The notes below the pieces were generated by a model that had not been told where the DNA came from, searched no databases, and saw nothing but the letters and a program-made list of their open reading frames with translations. From contig JBPEXY010000151.1 in the NCBI GenBank assembly GCA_052031065.1, positions 1-9,914 on the forward strand: 9,914 nt of DNA. Direction: 5' to 3'. Below are positions 1 through 6,164 of the stretch, piece after piece (the first letter of the stretch is position 1; each line of letters starts with the position of its first letter). A program made the translations under genes and the position numbers. The DNA is from JBPEXY01 sp052031065. Lineage in GTDB: Bacteria > Pseudomonadota > Gammaproteobacteria > Immundisolibacterales > Immundisolibacteraceae.

Positions 1-470
1 CACGAGATCACCCACTTACGCAGGTTAATCAACTGACCCTGGAAATGGTGGCAGAACATCCGTTGATCACCTATGTTTTCAGTGCTGATAAAAGCGGCTG
101 GATTGACTCAGTGTTTAAAGGTGTCTCACGACAACCGCGGGTGGCGCTCTCGGCAGTCGACACCGATGTCATAAAAACCTATGTTCGGCTTGGCCTGGGG
201 GTCGGGATTATCGCCACCATGGCCTATCAGCCAGAGCAGGATTCCGATCTGGCCCTGATAGATGGTAGCCAACTGTTTCCACACAGCCTGACGGTCATTG
301 GAATCAGGCCAAGCAGTTACGTCAGAACCTTCATTTATGATTTTATCGCGCTATTCGCCACCCACCTGGACCGCACCACAGTATCGATGGCATTTGAAAA
401 TACCCTGCGCGGCGACAAAGATAACTGGAAAGATAACTGGGCTGCGGAGCTGGACCTGGTGGTGCGTTAA
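1..470 (+). CDS. cysB: CysB-like LysR-family transcriptional regulator, C-terminal part (5' truncated)
   Basis: This is the effector-binding half of a CysB/Cbl-type LysR regulator. CysB activates sulfate assimilation and cysteine synthesis genes in response to acetylserine and sulfur limitation. The reading frame is open from base 3, so the N-terminal helix-turn-helix lies before the window; it ends at TAA 468-470. The segment DTDVIKTYVRLGLGVGIIA, followed by an acidic PDSDL-like stretch, a FPHS motif and a YDFIxLFATHL helix, matches the well-known E. coli CysB C-terminal half closely in order and spacing (recalled, not searched). The last ~20 residues are a charged tail that differs from the enteric proteins. 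No target sulfur gene is visible. Cbl is the main alternative, since the two paralogues share this half. Confidence 0.9.
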   Translation, partial: RDHPLTQVNQLTLEMVAEHPLITYVFSADKSGWIDSVFKGVSRQPRVALSAVDTDVIKTYVRLGLGVGIIATMAYQPEQDSDLALIDGSQLFPHSLTVIGIRPSSYVRTFIYDFIALFATHLDRTTVSMAFENTLRGDKDNWKDNWAAELDLVVR

Positions 471-787
471 GCGGTTTGTCGCCAGGCGCAAATCCCGCCG
501 GGTGACTTGGACCACCATCAATCCCGCTGGTAGAAAAGCGTTTCAACAGACCAGCCCGCGGATACCACCGACTCCTGAAAATTCTGTGCTGCGGAAAAAC
601 AGAACTACAGTTCGTACGATCAGTTGATAAAATGGCGCGCTTATCTGCATAACTGGTATCGACAAAGCCGACGATTGCAAGGGGGCAACGGTGACCACGC
701 CACCATCGAGTTTCTCGGCCCGCTTCGGGCTAAAAGCGTGGCCATACCATTTGAAACTAGCAGTTCGTAACGTAACGTGCGCGCCAG

Positions 788-808
788 CCAGCGTGCGCAG
801 AACGCTGG
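788..808. repeat. Perfect 7-bp inverted repeat upstream of the carboxylase operon
   Basis: CCAGCGT at 788-794 and ACGCTGG at 802-808 are perfect inverted complements around the 7-base loop GCGCAGA. No T tract follows on either side. It lies about 80 bases before the pccB-like start, so it could be an operator or a leader-RNA hairpin. Its role is unknown. Confidence 0.4.
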
Positions 809-872
809 ATATGACAGCGACTCAAATACCAACCTGAAACATAATATCTGCTCGCAACGAGCATAACTGACC

Positions 873-877
873 AGAGG
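873..877 (+). promoter_or_regulatory. Ribosome binding site supporting the TTG start of pccB
   Basis: AGAGG sits 8 bases before TTG 886-888. It decides the start, since there is no ATG near the conserved N-terminus. Confidence 0.6.
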
Positions 878-885
878 TTTTACTG

Positions 886-2430
886 TTGAACAACATTGCC
901 GATGAATTGCAGCGGCGCCGCGCCCTTTCCCTGGAGGGAGGCGGCAGGAAACGTATAGAGGCACAACACAGTAAAGGCAAACTCACCGCCCGGGAGCGCC
1001 TGTCACTGCTGTTGGACGAGGACTCGTTCACCGAATTTGATGCCCTGAAGCAGCACCGTTGTAATGATTTTGGTATGGAGTCGCAGCAATTTCCGGGCGA
1101 TGGAGTGGTCACAGGTTACGGCTATATCAACGGCAGGCTGGTATTTGTCTTTTCGCAGGATTTCACCGTCTTTGGTGGCTCTCTGTCGGAAACCCACGCC
1201 GAAAAAATCTGCAAGATTATGGACAAGGCGATGGAGATGGGAGCTCCGGTAATCGGACTCAATGACTCTGGCGGCGCGCGTATTCAGGAAGGAGTCGCTT
1301 CCCTCGGGGGCTATGCCGATATATTCCTGCGCAATGTCGAGGCGTCGGGCGTCATCCCGCAGCTCTCTATCGTTATGGGTCCCTGTGCTGGTGGTGCGGT
1401 CTACTCGCCTGCCATCACCGACTTTATCGGTATGGTGCAGGATACCTCCTACATGTTTGTGACCGGTCCCGATGTGGTGAAAACGGTCACCCATGAAGAG
1501 GTTACCGCCGAACAGCTTGGTGGGGCTTCTACCCATAGCAGTAAATCGGGCGTCTGCGACATCACCTTTGATAATGATGTCGAGGCGATGCGCCAGACCC
1601 GCAGACTGTTTGATTTTCTGCCGCTCAATAACCTCGATTCGCCACCAACCTATCCTTGTGATGACCCAATCGACCGGCACGAACCCTCTCTGAACACGCT
1701 GATTCCACCAAGCGAAACCCAGCCCTATGAGATTCGCGAACTGATTGAGAAAGTGGCTGACCACCGTGATTTTTATGAGATTCAACCCGACTTCGCCCGT
1801 AACATCATTATTGGATTCGGTCGCATGGAGGGTAAAACCGTCGGCTTTGTAGCCAACAACCCCGCAGTCCTTGCCGGTGTACTCGACATCGACTCGTCAC
1901 GTAAAGCAGCCCGTTTTATCCGTTTTTGCGACGCCTTCAACATTCCGGTAGTTACCTTTGTTGACGTACCGGGCTTCATGCCCGGCACCCAGCAGGAACG
2001 CGGTGGCATCATCAAACACGGCGCCAAACTGCTCTATGCCTATGCTGAAGCGACGGTACCCAAACTGACCTTGATTACCCGCAAGGCGTATGGCGGTGCC
2101 TACGACGTGATGAGTTCCAAACACCTGAAAGCCGACATCAACCTCGCCTGGCCAACCGCCGAGATCGCGGTCATGGGCGCAAAAGGTGCCGTGGAAATTC
2201 TGAATCGGCGCGAGATAGCCCAGGCTGACGACTCCAGCGCAGAAGCCGCCCGGTTTGAAGCCTCTTACCGCGACCGGTTTGCCAACCCTTTCATCGCTGC
2301 GGAACGGGGATTTATTGACGATGTGATCACCCCCGCAACAACCCGCGAAGTCCTCTGTAAGTCACTGCGGATGCTCGCCAACAAGAGCGTAAAAAAGCCG
2401 TTTAAAAAACACGGCAACATCCCGCTTTAA
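886..2430 (+). CDS. pccB: Propionyl-CoA carboxylase beta subunit (carboxyltransferase)
   Basis: This 514-residue protein has the usual length and layout of an acyl-CoA carboxylase carboxyltransferase beta subunit. It moves CO2 from carboxybiotin to the alpha carbon of an acyl-CoA. Both crotonase-like halves are present: the first oxyanion-hole loop is GPCAGGAVYSP (from Gly165) and the second is YGGAYDVMSSK (Gly403-Gly404). Asp407 in AYDVM corresponds to the residue that favours propionyl-CoA in actinobacterial PccB (Asp422 in Streptomyces), where acetyl-CoA-preferring relatives carry Ile; this supports propionyl-CoA as substrate. The start is TTG at 886, backed by AGAGG at 873-877 with an 8-base spacer; no in-frame ATG gives a better N-terminus. 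It is the first gene of a four-gene operon with biotin carboxylase, biotin carrier and methylmalonyl-CoA epimerase. Methylmalonyl-CoA decarboxylase alpha is a related alternative, less likely because a biotin carboxylase follows. Confidence 0.93.
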   Translation: MNNIADELQRRRALSLEGGGRKRIEAQHSKGKLTARERLSLLLDEDSFTEFDALKQHRCNDFGMESQQFPGDGVVTGYGYINGRLVFVFSQDFTVFGGSLSETHAEKICKIMDKAMEMGAPVIGLNDSGGARIQEGVASLGGYADIFLRNVEASGVIPQLSIVMGPCAGGAVYSPAITDFIGMVQDTSYMFVTGPDVVKTVTHEEVTAEQLGGASTHSSKSGVCDITFDNDVEAMRQTRRLFDFLPLNNLDSPPTYPCDDPIDRHEPSLNTLIPPSETQPYEIRELIEKVADHRDFYEIQPDFARNIIIGFGRMEGKTVGFVANNPAVLAGVLDIDSSRKAARFIRFCDAFNIPVVTFVDVPGFMPGTQQERGGIIKHGAKLLYAYAEATVPKLTLITRKAYGGAYDVMSSKHLKADINLAWPTAEIAVMGAKGAVEILNRREIAQADDSSAEAARFEASYRDRFANPFIAAERGFIDDVITPATTREVLCKSLRMLANKSVKKPFKKHGNIPL

Positions 2431-2468
2431 AACTAAAAAATCATTTAATTTCACACAGTTATAAAATA

Positions 2469-3968
2469 ATGCTAAAGAAAATTCTCATTGCTAATCGCGG
2501 TGAAATTGCCTGCCGGGTAATGGAAACCTGCAACAAAATGGGTATTGCCACAGTGGCGATTTACTCCGATGCCGACAAGCAGGCCAAGCATGTTCGCATG
2601 GCGGATGAGGCCTATCGGGTCGGCCCACCACCCACGGCTGAATCCTATCTGCAAATCGACCGGATCATGGAAGTGATTGAGGAGAGTCGTGCCGACGGCG
2701 TGCACCCGGGTTACGGCTTTCTGTCGGAGAACGCCGAATTCAGTCGCCGTCTGGCAGAGGCAGGCATCGCCTTTATCGGCCCCGACGAAAAAGCCGTAGC
2801 CGCAATGGGCGACAAAATCACTTCGAAAAGATTGGCTGCCGAAGCCGGTGTCAACACCATTCCCGGTTTTGACGGCATCATAGCTGACGCCGACGAAGCC
2901 GCCCGCATCGCAGCAGAGATCGGTTACCCAGTGATGGTCAAGGCGAGTGCCGGTGGTGGCGGTAAGGGAATGCGCGTTGCCTTTGCGGAAGATGAAATTG
3001 CCGAAGCGTTTCGGGCCGCTTCGTCAGAAGCAAAGAGTGGTTTCGGTGATGACCGGGTATTTATTGAAAAATTTATCGTTGAGCCGCGGCATATAGAGAT
3101 CCAGGTGCTCGCCGACAAACAGGGCAACACCCTTTACCTGAATGAGCGGGAATGCTCGCTGCAACGTCGTCATCAGAAAGTCATTGAAGAAGCGCCCTCC
3201 TCTTTTGTGACCCCCGAAGTCCGCCAGGCAATGGGTGAACAGGCGGTGCGACTGGCCAAAGCAGTGGATTATCACTCGGCCGGAACCGTCGAGTTCATCA
3301 TGGATGCGCAACGCAACTTCTATTTTCTGGAGATGAACACGCGCTTACAGGTTGAGCACCCGGTCACTGAACTGACTACCGGGATCGACCTGGTGGAACA
3401 GATGATTCGCGTCGCAGCCGGCGAAACTCTGTCCATTTCCCAGGACCAGGTCGGCATTAACGGCTGGTCGATCGAAGCTCGGGTTTATGCAGAAGACCCC
3501 AGCCGCGGCTTCCTGCCGTCCATCGGCCGGTTGGTTGATTATCGTGAACCTGCCGGTGAGGGTATCCGCGTCGACTCCGGGACCTTTGAGGGTGGTGAGG
3601 TTTCCATCTATTACGATCCGATGATCGCCAAACTGATCACCTGGGGAGCGGATCGGGAGCAGGCACGTCAGCGGATGATGGATGCCCTGGACAGCTTTGA
3701 TATTCGTGGCGTGACCACCAATATCGTCTTTCTCAATGCGCTGGTGAGCCATCCGGCGTTTGCCAGCGGTGCAATCTCCACCGGGTTTATCGGCGAAGAG
3801 TACCCGGAAGGATTCAGCGGTGACGGCGGCAGCGCCGAACAGCAGGAGCTGTTTGCGGTGATTGCCGGTTACCTGAGGGCTGAAGCCAGGCTTCGCGCAA
3901 CCCACGTCCATGCCAGCGACGCTGACAGTCCCTGGAAGATGCTCAAGCGCACCGGGAGCGGAAACTGA
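2469..3968 (+). CDS. Acyl-CoA (propionyl-CoA) carboxylase, biotin carboxylase subunit
   Basis: This protein carries out the ATP- and bicarbonate-dependent carboxylation of biotin on the carrier protein. The biotin-carboxylase fold is complete: N-terminal KILIANRGEIACRV, HPGYGFLSEN (His79-Asn88), the ATP-grasp glycine loop K158-ASAGGGGKGM, and the active-site string EMNTRLQVEHPVTE starting at Glu288. Glu288, Asn290, Arg292, Glu296 and Arg338 fall at the same numbers as in E. coli AccC. At 499 residues it is about 50 longer than AccC. The extra tail resembles the linker into the biotin-transfer domain of fused PccA proteins (an SPW motif near the end), and the rest of that domain appears in the next gene. 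The start ATG at 2469 lacks a Shine-Dalgarno sequence and follows an AT-rich 38-base gap. The stop lies 2 bases before the next ATG, so translation is probably coupled. Confidence 0.92.
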   Translation: MLKKILIANRGEIACRVMETCNKMGIATVAIYSDADKQAKHVRMADEAYRVGPPPTAESYLQIDRIMEVIEESRADGVHPGYGFLSENAEFSRRLAEAGIAFIGPDEKAVAAMGDKITSKRLAAEAGVNTIPGFDGIIADADEAARIAAEIGYPVMVKASAGGGGKGMRVAFAEDEIAEAFRAASSEAKSGFGDDRVFIEKFIVEPRHIEIQVLADKQGNTLYLNERECSLQRRHQKVIEEAPSSFVTPEVRQAMGEQAVRLAKAVDYHSAGTVEFIMDAQRNFYFLEMNTRLQVEHPVTELTTGIDLVEQMIRVAAGETLSISQDQVGINGWSIEARVYAEDPSRGFLPSIGRLVDYREPAGEGIRVDSGTFEGGEVSIYYDPMIAKLITWGADREQARQRMMDALDSFDIRGVTTNIVFLNALVSHPAFASGAISTGFIGEEYPEGFSGDGGSAEQQELFAVIAGYLRAEARLRATHVHASDADSPWKMLKRTGSGN

Positions 3969-3970
3969 TC

Positions 3971-4513
3971 ATGAGCTGCAAAACAGAGTTCGAGTATTTT
4001 GTCACCATTAACGGTGAGCATTATCAGCTGCAGATCAAAGCCGACGATAACGGTGCCGAGATCTGTGTCGGCGACCGCACCTATCAGATCGAAGGGGCGT
4101 TTAAGCCCGGCGCCGGGGTACAGCGGTTTAAGGTCAATGGCGATGTGATGAGCTTTCGCATCACTGAAGAGGACCATTTTCTGACGCTTTCCCGCCATGG
4201 CCGGGAAGTACGCACCCGCGCCATGAGCGCCAGCGAACACAATTTCTACAGCCTCATGCCGGAGAAAGAGGAAGCCGATACCTCATCCATGGTGCTGTCG
4301 CCAATGCCGGGCAAAGTGCTCACGGTATATGTAAAAGCTGGCGATAAACTGGCCGCTGGCACAGAAGTGTGCGTGCTCGAAGCGATGAAGATGGAGAATG
4401 TTCTTTACGCAGAGAAAAACTGTGTTGTTGAAGAGGTGCTGGTCGCTGCGGGTGATACCGTTGATGCCGATCAGCTGCTGATCTCGTTGCAGGTCGAGGA
4501 GAACGAGACATGA
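3971..4513 (+). CDS. Biotin carboxyl carrier protein with N-terminal biotin-transfer-like domain (second half of a split PccA)
   Basis: This 180-residue protein carries the biotin that shuttles CO2 between the biotin carboxylase and carboxyltransferase. The C-terminal biotinyl domain spans about residues 106-177. It contains SPMPGKV (Met112-Lys115) and the biotinylation motif EAMKMEN (137-143), in which Lys140 is the expected biotin site, 40 residues from the C-terminus. Residues ~8-90 are rich in short beta strands (EHYQLQI, DRTYQIEG, HFLTLSRHGREVRTRA) and resemble the beta-barrel biotin-transfer domain of fused propionyl/methylcrotonyl-CoA carboxylase alpha chains. With the preceding 499-residue protein it adds up to a PccA-sized 679 residues. 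A GGGAG/CGGAAA stretch at 3954-3963 gives a ribosome site. Its stop overlaps the next start (ATGA). The biotinyl domain is certain; the N-terminal assignment is by resemblance. Confidence 0.9.
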   Translation: MSCKTEFEYFVTINGEHYQLQIKADDNGAEICVGDRTYQIEGAFKPGAGVQRFKVNGDVMSFRITEEDHFLTLSRHGREVRTRAMSASEHNFYSLMPEKEEADTSSMVLSPMPGKVLTVYVKAGDKLAAGTEVCVLEAMKMENVLYAEKNCVVEEVLVAAGDTVDADQLLISLQVEENET

Positions 4514-4920
4514 TTGGTGAACTCAACCACGTGGCCATCGCCACTGCCAACCTGGATGCCGCAAGCAAACTCTACCGGGATGTGCTGGCGGGCGCAGCGA
4601 AAGTCTCTGCTCCTCAGCCACTCCCCGAACATGGTGTCACCACTGTTTTTGTCGATACCGGCAACACCAAGCTGGAGCTCCTGGAACCACTCGGCGAGAA
4701 TTCGCCTATCGCCCAGTTTATCGAGCGTAATCCTGCCGGTGGCATCCACCATCTCTGCTTCGAAGTGGATGACCTGTCCAGTGCCATCAGCAAACTCAGG
4801 GAAGAAGGTTATCGGGTTCTTGGTGAGCCGAAAATCGGCGCTCACGGGCTACCGGTGGTGTTTCTTCATCCCAAGGATTTTGGTGGCGTACTACTCGAGC
4901 TGGAAGAGAAGGCGCGCTGA
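4510..4920 (+). CDS. mce: Methylmalonyl-CoA epimerase
   Basis: This 136-residue VOC/glyoxalase-fold enzyme interconverts (S)- and (R)-methylmalonyl-CoA, joining propionyl-CoA carboxylase to the B12-dependent mutase. Two beta-alpha-beta-beta-beta modules are visible: NHVAIATANLDAA...LPEHGV...KLELLEPLG, and GGIHHLCFEVDD...GAHGLPVVFLHPKDFGGVLLELE. The order and wording closely follow the human MCEE sequence as I recall it. Likely metal ligands are His7, Glu56, His81 and Glu130. The start ATG (4510) overlaps the stop of the carrier gene as ATGA, and a strong GAGGAG site lies at 4496-4501 with 8-base spacing. Its place as the last operon gene supports a propionyl-CoA to methylmalonyl-CoA route over acetyl-CoA carboxylation. 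A shifted overlapping frame from 4514 is a shadow. Confidence 0.95.
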   Translation: MIGELNHVAIATANLDAASKLYRDVLAGAAKVSAPQPLPEHGVTTVFVDTGNTKLELLEPLGENSPIAQFIERNPAGGIHHLCFEVDDLSSAISKLREEGYRVLGEPKIGAHGLPVVFLHPKDFGGVLLELEEKAR

Positions 4921-4946
4921 GGAAAACCAGAGCAATCGAGTGGCCA

Positions 4947-4983
4947 GGTTACCCAGCAGAAGCTAACCACGCTCCCGGTAACC
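4947..4983. repeat. Inverted repeat in the convergent gap between mce and lysR
   Basis: GGTTACC (4947-4953) and GGTAACC (4977-4983) are inverted complements. The loop is long (23 bases) and no T run follows on either strand. It could help end transcription between the convergent genes, but it is not a canonical intrinsic terminator. Confidence 0.25.
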
Positions 4984-4987
4984 GCCG

Positions 4988-5908
4988 CTATTTATCGGTT
5001 GCGGCATAGTTGAGCATCGGCTGGATCTGCTGAACCGACTCATCAATAAACTGCACCAGGGTATCAACCCGCTTGTTATGCAGGTCCGGATGGGTCAACA
5101 CCCAGAGATCCAAATCCAGCTCCGGGCCGACATCAAACGCTCTCTGCAGTCTTCGTTCCGACTCACCAAGGTAACGCGGCAATACCGCCAGGCCAATCCC
5201 CTCACGCGCCGCTGAGCGCTGTGCCATCACCACATTACTGGTGTAAACGATATCATTTTCGTCTACTACGGCGCGGGTCCATTTGGCGTAACCACGGTGC
5301 GCCTCATGGCTATCGGCACTCACGAACTTATGGCCCTTGAGCTGTTCGACATTCTCCGGCTGGCCATACTGCTCGAAATAAGCCGGGGCGCCGTATACCG
5401 CCCAGGAGACAGTACCGATCCGTCGACCGGTCAGGTGCTCAGGCGGAGTCGCCTTGCCCATGCGAATAGCAACATCGGCCTCTTTTCGCGACAGATTAAA
5501 GACCTGACTGCTGATCACCATGTCGACACGTATTTCTGGATGCAAATCGCGGAAGCGGCGAATAAACGGTGGCAGCAAAACCATCGCCAGTCCCTCCATG
5601 GTTGCCACCCGTATGGTGCCACTTAGCGTAAGATCTCCGGTGGAGAGCTTCTCCATAATAGTTTCACTTTCCGTCTCCATCCGCCGGGCATGCTCCAACA
5701 CCTCCTCCCCGGCCAGGGTCAGCTGGTAACCGGAAGGCAGTCGGTCAAACAGCGGTGTCTCCAACCGATTTTCCATCGCATTGATGCGACGAAAGACGGT
5801 TGAATGGGTCACCATCAGCTGGCGTGCAGCCCCCGAGAGGGAGCCGTTATCCGCAACAGCGAGAAAAATCCGGTAGTCGTCCCAATTAAGACCTGTTCTA
5901 TTTTGCAA
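4988..5908 (-). CDS. LysR-family transcriptional regulator
   Basis: This is a 306-residue LysR-type regulator with unknown effector. The N-terminal winged helix-turn-helix is clear: DDYRIFLAVADNGSLSGAARQL at residues 10-31, then the recognition helix HSTVFRRINAMENRL (35-49) and the wing LFDRLPSGYQLTLAGEEVL. A linker helix leads to a periplasmic-binding-protein-like effector domain (about 95-300), with IRVATMEGLAMVLLPPFIRRF and SRKEADVAIRMGK as typical family stretches. The start is TTG (complement of 5906-5908) with a GGAAA-type site just upstream; no ATG occurs before residue 32, which lies inside the DNA-binding domain. LysR proteins often act on a divergent neighbour. Here a perfect dyad (5925-5940) lies in the divergent gap and overlaps a promoter reading the other way. 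Its target could therefore be the candidate RNA at 5966 or the ompW-like gene. Confidence 0.92.
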   Translation of the reverse strand: MQNRTGLNWDDYRIFLAVADNGSLSGAARQLMVTHSTVFRRINAMENRLETPLFDRLPSGYQLTLAGEEVLEHARRMETESETIMEKLSTGDLTLSGTIRVATMEGLAMVLLPPFIRRFRDLHPEIRVDMVISSQVFNLSRKEADVAIRMGKATPPEHLTGRRIGTVSWAVYGAPAYFEQYGQPENVEQLKGHKFVSADSHEAHRGYAKWTRAVVDENDIVYTSNVVMAQRSAAREGIGLAVLPRYLGESERRLQRAFDVGPELDLDLWVLTHPDLHNKRVDTLVQFIDESVQQIQPMLNYAATDK

Positions 5909-5924
5909 ATCATATTTTCCAATT

Positions 5925-5940
5925 TAGTGAATTTACACTA
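5925..5940. promoter_or_regulatory. Probable LysR-type operator dyad
   Basis: TAGTG (5925-5929), six bases, then CACTA (5936-5940) form a perfect dyad. It includes the LysR-box form T-N11-A (T5928 to A5940). It lies 17 bases upstream of the lysR start codon and overlaps both the -35 box of the forward promoter and the likely lysR start-point region (a reverse-strand TAAAAT -10 at 5945-5940). This geometry fits autoregulation plus control of the divergent transcript. No binding data exist here. Confidence 0.5.
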
Positions 5941-5959
5941 TTTTAAAACAGATTATCAT
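5932..5959 (+). promoter_or_regulatory. Sigma70-like promoter for a forward transcript
   Basis: TTTACA (5932-5937), a 16-base spacer and TATCAT (5954-5959) form a good sigma70-like promoter pointing right, with a start expected near 5966. It is embedded in an AT-rich stretch unlike the flanking GC-rich DNA. It is the only strong candidate I see that could feed the terminator at 6136-6164. Confidence 0.5.
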
Positions 5960-5965
5960 TTGCGC

Positions 5966-6164
5966 CCACGAGCACAGGGATTGAGCCTAATGCTCAGCTC
6001 ACACGGATGTGAGCGATCTAATCCGAACTGCATTTTCAAAAAAAATACAGTTCGCAGACCGAACAACACACCGGTCAAATCCGGCGGCAGGGTAACTCCT
6101 CTCCTCCTCTCCCGCTCTGTCGTCGGACCTTTTCCAGATGCCCCACTTCGGTGGGGCATTTTCG
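5966..6164 (+). ncRNA. Candidate small regulatory RNA of about 200 nt
   Basis: This region lies between a promoter and an intrinsic terminator and contains no credible protein gene. Foldable elements run almost end to end. A possible three-way junction is closed by GGAT/ATCC (5978-5981 with 6021-6024). It holds the hairpin TGAGC-CTAAT-GCTCA (5982-5996), which abuts a 7-bp hairpin with loop CGGA (5997-6014). A 12-bp hairpin with one mismatch follows at 6024-6054. Next is a 5-bp stem GACCG/CGGTC at 6057-6076 with an A/C-only loop. A pure pyrimidine tract occupies 6096-6113, and the terminator hairpin comes last. The architecture resembles a trans-acting sRNA, perhaps one that binds CsrA/RsmA. 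It does not resemble 6S, 4.5S or tmRNA as I recall them. The alternative is a 5' leader or attenuator of the ompW-like gene 208 bases downstream. Confidence 0.45.
6136..6164 (+). terminator. Intrinsic terminator with TTCG tetraloop
   Basis: ATGCCCCAC (6138-6146), loop TTCG, then GTGGGGCAT (6151-6159) form a perfect 9-bp GC-rich stem. It can be extended by G6137-T6160 and A6136-T6161 and is followed by TTTTC and more Ts. This is a textbook Rho-independent terminator for rightward transcription. No protein gene on the + strand ends nearby: the previous one stops at 4920 and lysR reads leftward. It must therefore end an RNA that starts in this gap, or act as an attenuator. Confidence 0.85.

Larger units (their letters stand above)
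471..885. other. 415-base region without a convincing gene
   Basis: Between the cysB-like stop and the TTG start of the carboxyltransferase I find no recognisable gene. The + frame at 579-770 is open for 63 codons and ends at TAA 768-770, but it has no ATG or clear ribosome site and I do not recognise the product; it could be a small or decayed gene. Visible structures are an imperfect direct repeat (603-616 AACTACAGTTCGTA and 755-769 AACTAGCAGTTCGTA, one inserted base) and a 7-bp hairpin at 788-808 (CCAGCGT, 7-base loop, ACGCTGG). The hairpin lacks a T run and so is not a standard intrinsic terminator. The promoter of the downstream operon should lie here, but I cannot assign it. Confidence 0.55.

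Noticed and set aside
298..627. 109-residue + frame overlapping the cysB 3' end
   Set aside because: It overlaps the conserved CysB C-terminus in another frame and the product is rich in Arg, Thr and Pro, as expected for a shadow.
1003..1785. 260-residue open frame on the minus strand inside the carboxyltransferase gene
   Set aside because: It is fully antisense to a strongly conserved gene and has no recognisable domain; it is a codon-bias shadow.
3345..3911. 188-residue minus-strand open frame inside the biotin carboxylase gene
   Set aside because: It is antisense to the conserved active-site region of the real gene and has no family features.
4514..4966. 150-residue + frame overlapping mce
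   Set aside because: It is the +1 shift of a certain epimerase. The composition is odd and the strong ribosome site serves ATG 4510.
5997..6014. Guanidine-II (mini-ykkC) riboswitch hairpin, because of the ACGG in the loop
   Set aside because: The perfect pairing leaves CGGA in the loop, not ACGR, and the required second ACGR hairpin is absent; no guanidine exporter or carboxylase gene follows.
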